Assembly: GCA_902780235.1 (NCBI GenBank)
Contig: CACZEL010000017.1
Span: forward strand, 1-37,975
Direction: 5' to 3'
Length of the DNA: 37,975 nucleotides
Source of the DNA: an uncultured Bacteroidales bacterium
GTDB taxonomy: Bacteria; Bacteroidota; Bacteroidia; Bacteroidales; Paludibacteraceae
The notes under the pieces were generated by a model, which had not been told where the DNA came from, searched no databases, and was given only the letters and a program-made list of their open reading frames with translations. The translations under genes were made by a program, and so were the position numbers. This document shows, in pieces, positions 23,539-32,677 of this stretch. Numbering within the stretch: the first letter of the stretch is position 1; the number at the start of each line of letters is the position of its first letter.

Positions 23539-24979
23539 ACTGCTTGTCATAGGATTGCTGCTCAGCACGAGCTTGTTCGCACGCGACTTGAGTTGGAGTT
23601 GGTGGCCTACGGGTCTCCGCGACTCCGTGACGGCAGGGGACGACACCTTGCGGTACAGGATGGGCATCAGTGCACTCGCTTCGAGCGGTCAGTTCGCACC
23701 CTTCTGGTTGGTCAGCAACACGAACGGCGACGTGAGCGTCAGTCCGTTCAGCGGCAACCTGACTGCAGGTATCTACAAAGAGGCGGTTCATGACGAGCGA
23801 TGGTGGGATTATGACTTCGGCGTACAACTGACCGGTCGCGCGGAGTACCCCAAGACCGGAACGGGTTATTTCAACTTGCTGTACGCGCATGTGCGTCTGT
23901 TCATTTTTGATATCACGGCCGGCATCAAGCCCATGATCTACGAGACGCCGGACACGGCGCTGAGTATGGGAAGTATGGTCTTCTCGGGGAACGCCCACCC
24001 GCTGCCTCGGATCACGGTCGGCATCGATCGGTATGTACCTTTCCCCGGCTGTTACGGTTATTTCGAGATCAAAGGCGGTCTGACGCACGCGTGGATGACG
24101 GATAACGTCTATATGAAGAACAGTTACCTGCATCATAAGTTCGCCGGCGTACGTTTCGGCGGTCGTCTGCCGGTGAACTTCAGTTATGAGTTCCACCACG
24201 CGGCCGAATGGGGCGGCATCAGTCCCATGTACGGCGACATAGGCAGCGACTTCCGTTCCTTCACCAATGTGCTCTTGGCACGCGGCGGAGGCGTCATGCG
24301 CAATGACCAGCAGAACGCGCAAGGCAACCATGTCGGCAGTCAGCAGCTTATGCTCACCGGTAAGGGCAAAGGCTGGGAAGTGAGTGCGTACTGGCAGAAT
24401 TTCTTTGAAGACAACTTCGCTTTTATCGGCGACGGACAGAATATACACGACGGTTTATGGGGTGTGAGCATGAAGCAGAGCCGCTGGCCGTTCATCGAAG
24501 GGGTGACGTACGAGTTCATGAACACGACCGAGCAAAGCGGTTGGTGGCACGACCGGGACGGACTCTGCTACGCAGGCAATGACAGTTATTACCAGAACAG
24601 CGTCTTCTTCAACGGTTGGAACTATTACTACCGCTCGATGGGTACGCCTTTTATCACCTCGCCGATCTACAACACGGACGGCACGGTCCACACGCTCAAC
24701 AGTCGTGTGCGCGTTCACCATCTGGGCGTAAGGGGTGACATCTACGGATTCAAGTACCGCCTCAAGGCGTCCTACGCACGCAACTACGGCAATGACAACA
24801 CCCGACGAACGCTGCTCAGCCATAACACGGCCTTACTCCTGGAGGTTTGCAAGCATGTGCCGCAGGCATGGGGTTTGGACTTCGGGCTGAGGTTGGCTGC
24901 TGACCTGGGCAACCAATTCGGCAACACCTTCGGTGCACAGATAACGATCAGTAAGAAAGGAATAATTTGTAAATGGTAA
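23528..24979 (+). CDS. Wzi-family capsule assembly outer-membrane protein
   Basis: 483 aa from a TTG start at 23528 that overlaps the Kelch stop. The signal peptide is LVIGLLLSTSLFA. Beyond it is a barrel-like pattern of alternating hydrophobic strands, with the family features A-S-S-G-Q-F-A-P-F-W near the start and conserved G-Y-F-N-L-L-Y-A and H-H-K-F-A-G segments. It ends in a typical short strand with a final K-W. Wzi-type barrels bind capsule polysaccharide at the outer membrane and help it attach. The neighbouring glycosyltransferases and O-antigen ligase fit that role. Confidence 0.8.
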   Translation: MKSKLLVIGLLLSTSLFARDLSWSWWPTGLRDSVTAGDDTLRYRMGISALASSGQFAPFWLVSNTNGDVSVSPFSGNLTAGIYKEAVHDERWWDYDFGVQLTGRAEYPKTGTGYFNLLYAHVRLFIFDITAGIKPMIYETPDTALSMGSMVFSGNAHPLPRITVGIDRYVPFPGCYGYFEIKGGLTHAWMTDNVYMKNSYLHHKFAGVRFGGRLPVNFSYEFHHAAEWGGISPMYGDIGSDFRSFTNVLLARGGGVMRNDQQNAQGNHVGSQQLMLTGKGKGWEVSAYWQNFFEDNFAFIGDGQNIHDGLWGVSMKQSRWPFIEGVTYEFMNTTEQSGWWHDRDGLCYAGNDSYYQNSVFFNGWNYYYRSMGTPFITSPIYNTDGTVHTLNSRVRVHHLGVRGDIYGFKYRLKASYARNYGNDNTRRTLLSHNTALLLEVCKHVPQAWGLDFGLRLAADLGNQFGNTFGAQITISKKGIICKW

Positions 24980-25683
24980 GACCTCTTATTATAATGCCGG
25001 TGAAGGATTCGCTGGAGACGGCGGAACAAGCGATCCGGGCTATTGTGGCCGGTGGACACACGGTCTGCGTCTATGACGACTACTCGACCGACGAGAATGC
25101 GGCTCGCTTGGATGCCCTGCGGGACGAGTTGGGTATCCGCGTGGTACATATCCGCGAAGTGCTCGATCACCCTTCGCCCAACTATCGCTGGGTACTGAAT
25201 ACCGCGCAACGCGAAGCCATCGAGAAGGGCCAAGACTTGGTCATCATTGAGAGCGATGTCATCGTCAAGGCAGATACGATAGATAAGTTAATAGTCGAAA
25301 GTCGAAAGGCGAAAGGCGAAAGACCTATTGGTATGGTGGCGGCGGTGACGGTGAACGAAGAAGGAGAGATCAATTTCCCGTACGAGTACGCGCAGAAGAT
25401 CAAGCAGGACGGCAGTTGTAGCAAGCGGTTCTCGTTCTGCTGCACGCTGCTGACGAACGCGTTCCTCAAGGCCTATTCGTTCGAGCAACTCGACCCGACC
25501 AAGAACTGGTACGACGTACATATCAGCCATATGTCGCGGCAGTTGGGCTTTGAGAATATCCTGCAGATCAGCAATCCCGTGCTGCATAAACCCCACTCCA
25601 GTCGACCGTGGAAACAACTCAAATACAAGAACCCGCTTCTTTATTACTGGCGCAAGCTCACGCAACATCTCGATAAGATATGA
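24973..25683 (+). CDS. Glycosyltransferase, GT-A (family 2-like)
   Basis: 236 aa. The start has P-L-I-I-M-P-V-K-D-S and a D-D-Y-S-T-D nucleotide-binding motif. The I-I-E-S-D-V-I-V-K region corresponds to the metal-binding DxD-like site, and W-Y-D-V-H-I-S-H follows in the acceptor part. It overlaps wzi by 7 bases and the next gene by 4 (ATGA). It probably adds a sugar to a cell-surface glycan precursor; donor and linkage cannot be told. A short GCGAAAG repeat codes for E-S-R-K-A-K-G-E-R, a likely insertion. Confidence 0.85.
   Translation: MVRPLIIMPVKDSLETAEQAIRAIVAGGHTVCVYDDYSTDENAARLDALRDELGIRVVHIREVLDHPSPNYRWVLNTAQREAIEKGQDLVIIESDVIVKADTIDKLIVESRKAKGERPIGMVAAVTVNEEGEINFPYEYAQKIKQDGSCSKRFSFCCTLLTNAFLKAYSFEQLDPTKNWYDVHISHMSRQLGFENILQISNPVLHKPHSSRPWKQLKYKNPLLYYWRKLTQHLDKI
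25294..25322. repeat. GTCGAAAG/GCGAAAG repeat inside a glycosyltransferase gene
   Basis: Four words of 7-8 bases in a row (GTCGAAA, GTCGAAAG, GCGAAAG, GCGAAAG), coding for a basic linker between the DxD-like site and the next strand. Confidence 0.75.
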
Positions 25684-27080
25684 AACCGCTCGTTTCCGTC
25701 ATAGTGCCTTTGTACAACGCAGCTCCGTATGTCACTCAGACGCTGGAGAGTATTGTTGCTTCGACCTACCGACCCTTGGAGGTCGTGGTGGTCAATGACG
25801 GTTCGAAGGACGACAGTCTGCAGGTAGCCGAGGCGTTTGCGCAAGCGCATCCGGAAGTACGGGTGTTCGACCAAGCGAACGCAGGCGTCAGTGCAGCACG
25901 CAATCACGCTATTCGCGAAGCGAAAGGTACGTATATCTTACCCGTCGATGCCGACGACCGGATCAGTCCGAACTATATCGCCCTTGCCGTGGAAGCAATG
26001 AGACCCGACGTGCGTGTGGTCGGTTGCCGAGCCATGTTTTTCGGTGCCAAAGAAGGGGAATGGAAACTGCCGGCATACAGCCCGGAACTGCTTGCGCGCA
26101 AGAACATGATCCATGTCAGCAGTCTCTTCCGCAAGGCCGATTGGCAACAGGCGGGCGGTTTCTGCGAGCACGATATCTACCGCGAAGATTGGGATTTCTG
26201 GTTGAGTATGATGGAGTTAGGCGGGACGTACGTGCGGTTGGACGAAGTGGGCCTGTACTACCGCGTGCTGCCTGTCTCGCGGCGCAGTAAGGCGAAAGCG
26301 CAGAAACGCACGATCGTGGATGCCATCAACCGTCGGCATCCGGCCTATATGCAGCAATACCTCGGCGGTCCGCTGCATTACCATCGCTCATGGAGCCGAT
26401 TCCTGAATTTCTTCCGCTCGGTCAAGCAGGTAGGCGAATGGACCAAATGGGACGAAGGGGAAGTGATCTTCCAACGCCGCAACACCTTGCGCCGGATAGA
26501 CGGCGTCGTGGTGAAAGCCTTTGCCGTTCCGGGTTTCTGGAAAGGGCTGTGGTACGGGCTCTTCGGCAAGAGCAAAGCGCGGCGCAGTTATGAGTACGCC
26601 TTGCGCATGGAGGGACTGACGCCCAAGCCTGTCGCTTACCGCGAGGTTCGGGTCTGCGGCATTCTTCGCGAGAGTTATTATGCGTGTGCGGCATCGGAAT
26701 GTACCCACACCTTCAATGAATTGATCGGTGCGCCGGACTACCCTCATCGGGAAACCATCCTGCAAGCCATCGGTCGCTTCACCGCCACTCTGCATCAACG
26801 AGGCATTTTGCATCTGGACTATTCGGGCGGGAATATCCTCTTCAACGCAGACGGCAGTCGGGTCGAGGTGATTGACCTCAACCGGATTCGGTTCTGCCAA
26901 AGCCTCAGCAGGGAGATCCGTTTACGCAATTTTGAACGCCTTAATATAGATCGCGCTGCGCTGACCACGATGGCCTCAGCGTACGCGGAACAGATGGGTG
27001 AGGATGCCGATGAGAATGCAGCATTTATCATCGCTCATCGCTGGTATAAACATGAAAAACAAGGAATAACGAACCTATGA
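25680..27080 (+). CDS. Fusion: family 2 glycosyltransferase plus LPS-kinase-like domain
   Basis: 466 aa. Residues 1 to about 230 are a classic GT2 domain: V-S-V-I-V-P-L-Y-N-A at the start, N-D-G-S-K-D-D, D-A-D-D-R (first Asp near residue 90), and R-E-D-W-D-F-W. From about 265 the sequence changes to a kinase-like fold: V-V-V-K-A-F with the lysine as ATP contact. The catalytic loop is H-L-D-Y-S-G-G-N (His near 378), and D-L-N near 399 stands where DFG would be. These are hallmarks of Kdo/WaaP-type lipopolysaccharide kinases. It would transfer a sugar and phosphorylate an LPS core residue. It overlaps both neighbours by 4 bases. Confidence 0.85.
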   Translation: MKPLVSVIVPLYNAAPYVTQTLESIVASTYRPLEVVVVNDGSKDDSLQVAEAFAQAHPEVRVFDQANAGVSAARNHAIREAKGTYILPVDADDRISPNYIALAVEAMRPDVRVVGCRAMFFGAKEGEWKLPAYSPELLARKNMIHVSSLFRKADWQQAGGFCEHDIYREDWDFWLSMMELGGTYVRLDEVGLYYRVLPVSRRSKAKAQKRTIVDAINRRHPAYMQQYLGGPLHYHRSWSRFLNFFRSVKQVGEWTKWDEGEVIFQRRNTLRRIDGVVVKAFAVPGFWKGLWYGLFGKSKARRSYEYALRMEGLTPKPVAYREVRVCGILRESYYACAASECTHTFNELIGAPDYPHRETILQAIGRFTATLHQRGILHLDYSGGNILFNADGSRVEVIDLNRIRFCQSLSREIRLRNFERLNIDRAALTTMASAYAEQMGEDADENAAFIIAHRWYKHEKQGITNL

Positions 27081-28345
27081 AACGCTATCAAGACATAGTA
27101 GGTCGAATCAATTACGGGCTCTTCCTCGCGGTCGTAGCCTTGTTGCCTTTCCCGCAAACGCCGCTTCGTCTGGCGTGTGTACTGTGGATCATCAGTTGGT
27201 ATCTGGAATTTCGTTGGCTGACCAAGCCCAAGTCGCTGCGGGAGAACCCTGTGGCGATCCCTATTCTGCTCTTCGGGCTGTGGTTTGCATGGAAAGTGGT
27301 GTCGGTTTTCTGGGCGCCCGACTACGACGCGTGGGCATGGCAGATGGAGCGCTATATGACCTTCGCCCTCATTATTCCGATCGGTCTATGGGGCGTGAAC
27401 GAGCATTATAACTGGGAGCAGGCGGGTAAGGTACTTGTCGCTTCGTGTGTCATTGCCATCCCGGCTTACCTGATCTGGATGGCTGTGCTGCATCCCCACC
27501 CGGAATGGGTGCCGTACCTCAACGTACCGGAAGACTGGCGGCACCACGAGAAATGGACCACGTTCCTCATGGATAATATCTCCCATTTCAAGCATCGTCT
27601 GTTCCTTTGCAGCGTGGAGTTGTTCGGTATCATCATGGCTTTCCAAGTGCTTCGCAAACGCTGGGCGATCCTCATCCCGTCGGTAGCGATCATGTTCATC
27701 TCGATCCCCATGACGGGTTCGCGGCAGTCGGTTCTCACCTGCGCAGCCTTGGCGGTGATCGGTATCCTCTATCTTCTCCCACGCAAACAGCGTCTGCGTT
27801 ACGGCACCGCCATCGTGCTCTTGGGTATGGTCTTGGGCGGCGGTGTGCTCAAACTGCATCCGCGCATGCAGCAGTTCGATATCCGCGATATCACCGAAAT
27901 GCGGGACATGAGTTATGATCATGATATCCGTTTTAACATCTGGGGAGCGGCTTTGCAGCGTCCGCAGGACTATATCGCCTACGGTTTGGGCGCTGGTCAG
28001 AGCAAGGCCTATCTTGCCGAACGGTATGACGATGTGCATTTTGATTGGTACGCCTCCAAGCAGTACCATGCCCATAACCAATACCTCGAAGAGACGATGG
28101 AGATCGGTTTGGCGGGTATGTTCCTCTTTGTGCTGGCTTGGATCTCTATTCCGCTCTCCACAAGGGGTCGTGCACGAAAAACAGCGATGCTCTTCACAAC
28201 GCTGTTCATGCTCGGTATGATGACCGATTGTATGTTCGGTAAGTTCGATGGAATAGCCCTGTGGGCGGTCGGCTTACTCTTTATCCTTCTCCAGACCCAC
28301 GCGCAGGGTGACGAGCAGACCGCGGGGGATACAGAGACTCATTGA
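27077..28345 (+). CDS. O-antigen ligase family membrane protein
   Basis: 422 aa with about ten to twelve hydrophobic spans. The periplasmic loop ends in Y-H-A-H-N-Q-Y-L-E-E-T-M-E-I-G, which is the conserved H-N-x-x-L-x-x-x-x-E-x-G region of O-antigen ligase/polymerase (Wzy/WaaL) proteins. Upstream is the M-T-G-S-R-Q-S motif common in the family. It joins O-polysaccharide to lipid A-core, or polymerises repeat units; the two are not separable by sequence alone. It begins with an ATGA overlap. Its last 72 bases overlap the 3' end of the convergent barrel gene. Confidence 0.85.
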   Translation: MKRYQDIVGRINYGLFLAVVALLPFPQTPLRLACVLWIISWYLEFRWLTKPKSLRENPVAIPILLFGLWFAWKVVSVFWAPDYDAWAWQMERYMTFALIIPIGLWGVNEHYNWEQAGKVLVASCVIAIPAYLIWMAVLHPHPEWVPYLNVPEDWRHHEKWTTFLMDNISHFKHRLFLCSVELFGIIMAFQVLRKRWAILIPSVAIMFISIPMTGSRQSVLTCAALAVIGILYLLPRKQRLRYGTAIVLLGMVLGGGVLKLHPRMQQFDIRDITEMRDMSYDHDIRFNIWGAALQRPQDYIAYGLGAGQSKAYLAERYDDVHFDWYASKQYHAHNQYLEETMEIGLAGMFLFVLAWISIPLSTRGRARKTAMLFTTLFMLGMMTDCMFGKFDGIALWAVGLLFILLQTHAQGDEQTAGDTETH

Positions 28346-30754
28346 GGTACGGCTGTCTTTCATCGTCGCCCGACCCAGCTCCTTCGTCCAATGCGGATAG
28401 GTCGCGTGGTTATAGTCGTCGAACGTGTACTCGGTCAGCGCCGTACCGAAGTCGTAGATATTATAGCATAGGATCTCGAGCGACATCGGGATATCGCGTA
28501 CCCACCATCTGCCGGTAGCTTTCAGTTCGAAATTGAAGAAAGCGTCTTCGCGTTTGCCGAAGGCGGAGTTCGCCATGTTGATTCCCTTGGCGTCCGAATG
28601 GACGATCGCCACCTGGTCATGTCCGTTGACGGTCTGCGGGGTGGCGGTGAAGGTCGAGAAGGGTTGACCGTCCTTGAACTTACCGTTAAAGCCCAGGGAG
28701 AGGTACTTGGTCGGGTTGTAGGTCACCTGCAGACGCAGGATGAACGACTTGTCCTGATCGAGACGGCAGTTACCTTGGTGCGTTAACTTACTCTCACTCA
28801 GCGCCATATACGTGTTCGGGTTCGCCGAACTCTCTGCCAACACGCCGATGTTATTATGCAGCGGACCATTACCGAGGGTGCTCAGACCGGACATGAGGTA
28901 ACTCTGCCAACTAAGCAGCACGAACCATTTGCGACCCGTGTAAGTGTACTTGACCATATTGGACATATAATAAGGAGTACGCCCGCCCACGCACGCGGAC
29001 ATGAGGTCCAGCGGCTGGGTCGTCACGGTGTAGTTCTTCTGCCCGTCCCGTAGGTAGTAATAATCGCCCTGCTTGAGCATGTTGGCATCCAGGCCGTCCG
29101 CGAAATCGGTGAACCACATGTTGTAGTACTTACGGATCGAGTTGAGGATGGCAAACTCATGCCGGCGACTCTTGCCGAAAGTGAAACGAATCGGCAGGTC
29201 GAGTACGGCGTACGAGGGCTGATGCATCCAGAGGTTCTTGTCCGGCGTGTGGTAAGCGCCGCCGGTTGTACCCAAGAGGGTGTTGTCGGCGTACCGCATC
29301 TCGCCGTTCATGTAGTCGGCGCTCAAGTAACGCACCTCATCCCAGGTATAGGACATTCGGTGGTGACTCACGGACACACCGAACTTAAACCACCATGCCG
29401 GTTCGTACTCCATCGACAGCTTGGCGAGCACGTTAGGCGTGATGACCGATCGCCCGTTGCCTAACACGATTCCGTCGAGCGAGACACCTACATGGGCGTA
29501 GAGGTTCAGTCCTTCCACCGGTTGCCATTCGCCGATCGCCAAGGCCTCGTTCTCCAAGAGACCCGAAGTGAAGGCTTTCGAGGTCCAATAGGTCGTATAG
29601 AGCGGCGTCGGATTGGCGTCTGCGATCGATTGCATATAGAGGTCGTTCGACCATTCGGTCGTCGTCGGATTGAAATGCAACAGCGAGTTATACCCCTCCG
29701 CATGGATTCGCAACCACGGCAAAAGGGGTTGGTCATACTGCAGCGACGCGTTGATGCTGTGCACGCGACCGTCGGCGTACCAAGGGTCAAACGCCTCGCC
29801 GTCCTGGTCCAGCAGGTTACGGGCGAAAGAGAGCGTGTCGTGCTTGAGTTGGTTGAGTTCATAACTCAAACCGGCTACCAAGATACCTTTGTTGGCAAAG
29901 GTCGTCGTGCTGTACAAACCCGCCTGATAAGCCTGCTGCTTCGCCAACTCATTATGATTGAAATAGAACTCCGAACCATAGTCCGAGCGGCCTTGCGCTA
30001 CGAGGAAATAGTTGAGCGTGGAGAGCTTAGAGTTTAGAGGGATTTCTCCGTCTAATTGGGCTTGGTAATTATCGGCAGGGAACATCCCGCTGATGCCCGT
30101 AGGATCGAAGGCCGTCAGACGGCGCTGATCGTAATGGGCATAGACATGCTGATAATAGGTGCGACCGTTGGCAGGGATACCGAAGGTAGCCTCCATCGTT
30201 CCGCCGCCGACGATATGATTGCGCATATCCACCGGTCGCTTGTCCATCGTGCGCTCCTCGCCCGAGGAGTGGAAGAGGTTGATCAACTGACGCGTACCCG
30301 GCGAGATACCGCCGAGGTTACCGATATTGCCGGTCAGGCGAATGGCGGGTTTCTGGATCGAGTCTTCGGTGAAGAACAACTCGCCGTCATGGTAGTCGAG
30401 CATCAAGGAGGTGCGGTCCATCTGCGTGTGCAACATGGTGTGTCCCGCCATCGTGCGGCTGTCGATACGCATGCCGTTGAACCGGTACTTATTCTGTTTG
30501 AACGAGTTACCGGCGATCGAGAACACATTCTGATTGCCGATGTTCCACTCGCCCGTCGTCTCCGTCTCATAGACGACGTAGTCGTTGCAGTTATCCAGGT
30601 AATGCCCGAGGTCTGTCGTCTGGTACCAATCACGGAAGAACGCACTGGAGGCAGTGTCATTGCCCAAAGACATAAAAGCCTCGGCACGAACGATCGTGCT
30701 GAGGCATAAAAGAGTTCCTAAAACCGCAAACTTTAAACTATTCACCTTTATCAT
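28274..30754 (-). CDS. Outer-membrane beta-barrel protein, TonB-receptor-like
   Basis: 826 aa. The signal peptide is [16 protein letters not shown]. The first roughly 150 residues resemble a plug ([20 protein letters not shown]). The remainder alternates strands and long loops, with many aromatic residues and a C-terminal strand, as in large barrels. There is no carboxypeptidase-like N-terminal domain and no clear TonB box, so the partner is unclear. It is the third gene of the grpE-dnaJ operon, its ATG overlapping the dnaJ stop by 4 bases. A short 7-base repeat at 30012-30039 encodes L-N-S-K-L-S-T-L-N. Substrate unknown. Confidence 0.75.
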   Translation of the reverse strand: MIKVNSLKFAVLGTLLCLSTIVRAEAFMSLGNDTASSAFFRDWYQTTDLGHYLDNCNDYVVYETETTGEWNIGNQNVFSIAGNSFKQNKYRFNGMRIDSRTMAGHTMLHTQMDRTSLMLDYHDGELFFTEDSIQKPAIRLTGNIGNLGGISPGTRQLINLFHSSGEERTMDKRPVDMRNHIVGGGTMEATFGIPANGRTYYQHVYAHYDQRRLTAFDPTGISGMFPADNYQAQLDGEIPLNSKLSTLNYFLVAQGRSDYGSEFYFNHNELAKQQAYQAGLYSTTTFANKGILVAGLSYELNQLKHDTLSFARNLLDQDGEAFDPWYADGRVHSINASLQYDQPLLPWLRIHAEGYNSLLHFNPTTTEWSNDLYMQSIADANPTPLYTTYWTSKAFTSGLLENEALAIGEWQPVEGLNLYAHVGVSLDGIVLGNGRSVITPNVLAKLSMEYEPAWWFKFGVSVSHHRMSYTWDEVRYLSADYMNGEMRYADNTLLGTTGGAYHTPDKNLWMHQPSYAVLDLPIRFTFGKSRRHEFAILNSIRKYYNMWFTDFADGLDANMLKQGDYYYLRDGQKNYTVTTQPLDLMSACVGGRTPYYMSNMVKYTYTGRKWFVLLSWQSYLMSGLSTLGNGPLHNNIGVLAESSANPNTYMALSESKLTHQGNCRLDQDKSFILRLQVTYNPTKYLSLGFNGKFKDGQPFSTFTATPQTVNGHDQVAIVHSDAKGINMANSAFGKREDAFFNFELKATGRWWVRDIPMSLEILCYNIYDFGTALTEYTFDDYNHATYPHWTKELGRATMKDSRTSMSLCIPRGLLVTLRVGLEKDKE
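30012..30039. repeat. 7-bp tandem repeat x4 inside the barrel gene
   Basis: On the coding (minus) strand four consecutive 7-base words, CTCTAAA, CTCTAAG, CTCTCCA and CGCTCAA. Confidence 0.7.
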
Positions 30755-31917
30755 ATACCAAATAAGTTATGGAAGAAACTCTTCTTTTCACTCGCGCCCG
30801 GGGCTATGTTCGGACTATCCTGCAGTTTCTCGATCAACATACGTTCGTCCTTATCGAGGTGCTCCGGGATATAAACGCCTACGTTGATCAGCAGGTCGCC
30901 TTCGCCGTAACGACGTCCGTACTGGTCGATTCGCGGCAGACCTTTTCCACGCATGCGGAGCACCTTACCCGGCTGCGTACCCGGCGTGATCGTGATCTTT
31001 ACATCGCCGGTCAGCGTCGGGATCTGCACTTGTCCGCCGAGGATAGCCGTCGGCATATCGAGCAGCAGGTTATAGATGAGGTCGCTGTCCTGACGGATGA
31101 AGTCCTTGTGCTCCTCCTCTTCGATCATCACGAGCAGGTCACCCGGAACACCGCCTCTCGGCGCCGCATTACCCTTACCCGGTACGGTCAACTGCATGCC
31201 GCCCATGACGCCTGCAGGGATGGTAACGGTCACGATATCTTCCTCGCGAACAACGCCTTCACCGCCGCATTTCGGACATTTCTTCTTGATGATCCGTCCT
31301 TCACCGCCACAGGTGTCGCAAGCGGTCTGCATCTGCATCATACCGAAGATACCGCGTTGTGCACGCGTCACACGACCCGTACCTTTACAGGTCGGACAGA
31401 TCTCTGTCTGACCGTCTGCACTACCCGTCCCGTGACAGTCTTTACACTCCACCAGACGACGCACTTTGATCTTCTTCTCGCAGCCTTTCGCGATCTCCTC
31501 GAGCGTGAGCGTGACACGACCGCGAAGGTCCGAACCTCTGCGCACACGCTGACCGCCTCTACCGCGACCGCCGCCCATGAACATCTCGCCGATATCGCCG
31601 AGGTCGAAGCCTGCGCCTTGGAAGATGTCACCGAAATGGGTGAAGATATCCTCCATCGACATGCCGCCTCCGCTGAATCCACCTGCGCCGCCCATACCGG
31701 CAAAGCCGTATTGGTCATAACGGGCACGTTTCTGCGGATCGGAAAGCACCTCGTACGCCTCAGCTGCCTCTTTGAATTTCTCCTCGGCTTCCTTATCCCC
31801 CGGGTTCTTGTCCGGGTGATACTGGATGGCTTTCTTACGATAGGCCTTCTTTATCTCTTCAGCTGTAGCGGTCTTTGCGACCTCCAGCACTTCATAATAA
31901 TCTCTTTTCTCTGCCAT
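30751..31917 (-). CDS. dnaJ: Chaperone DnaJ (Hsp40)
   Basis: 388 aa with all DnaJ parts. The J domain has the HPD motif (Y-H-P-D-K-N-P-G) at about residue 33. A Gly/Phe-rich stretch follows ([10 protein letters not shown]). The four zinc-binding repeats are [24 protein letters not shown] and CPKCGGEG, and after them come the C-terminal substrate-binding domains. It stimulates the DnaK ATPase and delivers unfolded proteins. It lies after grpE and is translationally coupled to the barrel gene. dnaK is not in the window. Confidence 0.97.
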   Translation of the reverse strand: MAEKRDYYEVLEVAKTATAEEIKKAYRKKAIQYHPDKNPGDKEAEEKFKEAAEAYEVLSDPQKRARYDQYGFAGMGGAGGFSGGGMSMEDIFTHFGDIFQGAGFDLGDIGEMFMGGGRGRGGQRVRRGSDLRGRVTLTLEEIAKGCEKKIKVRRLVECKDCHGTGSADGQTEICPTCKGTGRVTRAQRGIFGMMQMQTACDTCGGEGRIIKKKCPKCGGEGVVREEDIVTVTIPAGVMGGMQLTVPGKGNAAPRGGVPGDLLVMIEEEEHKDFIRQDSDLIYNLLLDMPTAILGGQVQIPTLTGDVKITITPGTQPGKVLRMRGKGLPRIDQYGRRYGEGDLLINVGVYIPEHLDKDERMLIEKLQDSPNIAPGASEKKSFFHNLFGI

Positions 31918-31923
31918 AGTTTT

Positions 31924-31968
31924 CTAGTTTTTCTAGTTAATCTAGTTTATCTAGTCGGTCTAGTTTAT
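31924..31968. repeat. 9-bp tandem repeat x5, CTAGTNNNN
   Basis: Five strict 9-base units beginning CTAGT fill the gap between grpE and dnaJ. The grpE stop codon (31965-31967) lies in the array. CTAG is normally among the rarest tetranucleotides in bacterial DNA. A second CTAG 9-mer array is at 36592-36636. Confidence 0.9.
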
Positions 31969-32504
31969 TCGCCAACAACGACTTTGGCGAAACGGATGAC
32001 TTTATCGCCGAGTTTGTAACCCTTCTGCGTGCAGTCGATCACTTTGCCTTTTTGATCCTCGCCGGCAGCAAAGGTCGTTACAGCCTCGTGCTCGTCTGTA
32101 TTGAAATCGGCGCCCTCGGTCTTGATAGCGTGTACGTCATGCTTGTCAAGGAAGCCAATGAACTTCTGCTGAATCAGATGAATACCTTCGCGTACCGCGT
32201 CGATATCATTGGTCTTATCCATTACGGCTACAGCCCGCTCGAAGTCATCGACGAGCGTCAGCATCTCCGTGAAGATCCGCTCTCCCGCGGTCTCCATCAG
32301 TTCGAGTTTCTCCTTATTCGTACGACGACGGAAATTATCGAACTCTGCCATCATCCGCAGGTTCTTGTCCTCCAACTCCGCAATGCGTGCCTCGAGTTCC
32401 TCGACCGACTTTTCTTGTGTCTCTTGCGTTTCAGGAGACTGCTCCTCTACAGGTTGTTCTACCTGCTCTTCCACTTGTTCTTGTATTTTGTCTTTTTTAC
32501 TCAT
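31965..32504 (-). CDS. grpE: Nucleotide exchange factor GrpE
   Basis: 179 aa. An acidic, glutamine-rich N-terminus is followed by a long coiled coil (E-L-E-A-R-I-A-E-L-E-D-K). Then comes the conserved D-N-F-R-R-R-T-N-K-E box, and the beta domain ends K-V-I-D-C-T-Q-K-G-Y-K-L. It releases ADP from DnaK. First gene of the grpE-dnaJ-barrel operon; its promoter region contains several dyads (32528-32601). Confidence 0.95.
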   Translation of the reverse strand: MSKKDKIQEQVEEQVEQPVEEQSPETQETQEKSVEELEARIAELEDKNLRMMAEFDNFRRRTNKEKLELMETAGERIFTEMLTLVDDFERAVAVMDKTNDIDAVREGIHLIQQKFIGFLDKHDVHAIKTEGADFNTDEHEAVTTFAAGEDQKGKVIDCTQKGYKLGDKVIRFAKVVVGE

Positions 32505-32527
32505 AATTCATATACATAATTATCCAC

Positions 32528-32601
32528 TTTGACTTTGTCAAATACTATGCCAAAGGCCTTTTGTCAGCCCTCTGACAGCCCTTCTACTGCCATTTTGGCA
32601 G
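32528..32601 (-). promoter_or_regulatory. grpE control region: four successive dyads and a -24/-12-like promoter
   Basis: Going upstream from grpE: TTTGAC-AAA-GTCAAA (32528-32542), AAAGGCCTTT (32552-32561), TGTCAG-N4-CTGACA (32562-32577) and CTGCCA-N3-TGGCAG (32587-32601). Overlapping the first two lies TTGGCATAGTATTTGA (32538-32553), which has the sigma-54 form GG-N10-GA (consensus GC at -12). The stems CTGCCA/TGGCAG and TGTCAG/CTGACA look like operator or activator sites. No TAnnTTTG box with the usual spacing was found. The dyads are certain; their role is inferred. Confidence 0.55.
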
Positions 32602-32677
32602 ATTAAAAATAATTTGTACCGGGTAATGATGCTACTAGGACATTATAAGATGGTCTTGAGATGATCAGGATAATCAC

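Noticed and set aside
23507-24448. Minus-strand frame of 313 codons opposite the wzi-like gene
   Set aside because: Antisense to a gene embedded in a tightly overlapping operon; composition typical of a shadow frame.
30769-32019. Plus-strand frame of 416 codons opposite dnaJ
   Set aside because: dnaJ on the minus strand is unmistakable; the other frame has no start context or domain.
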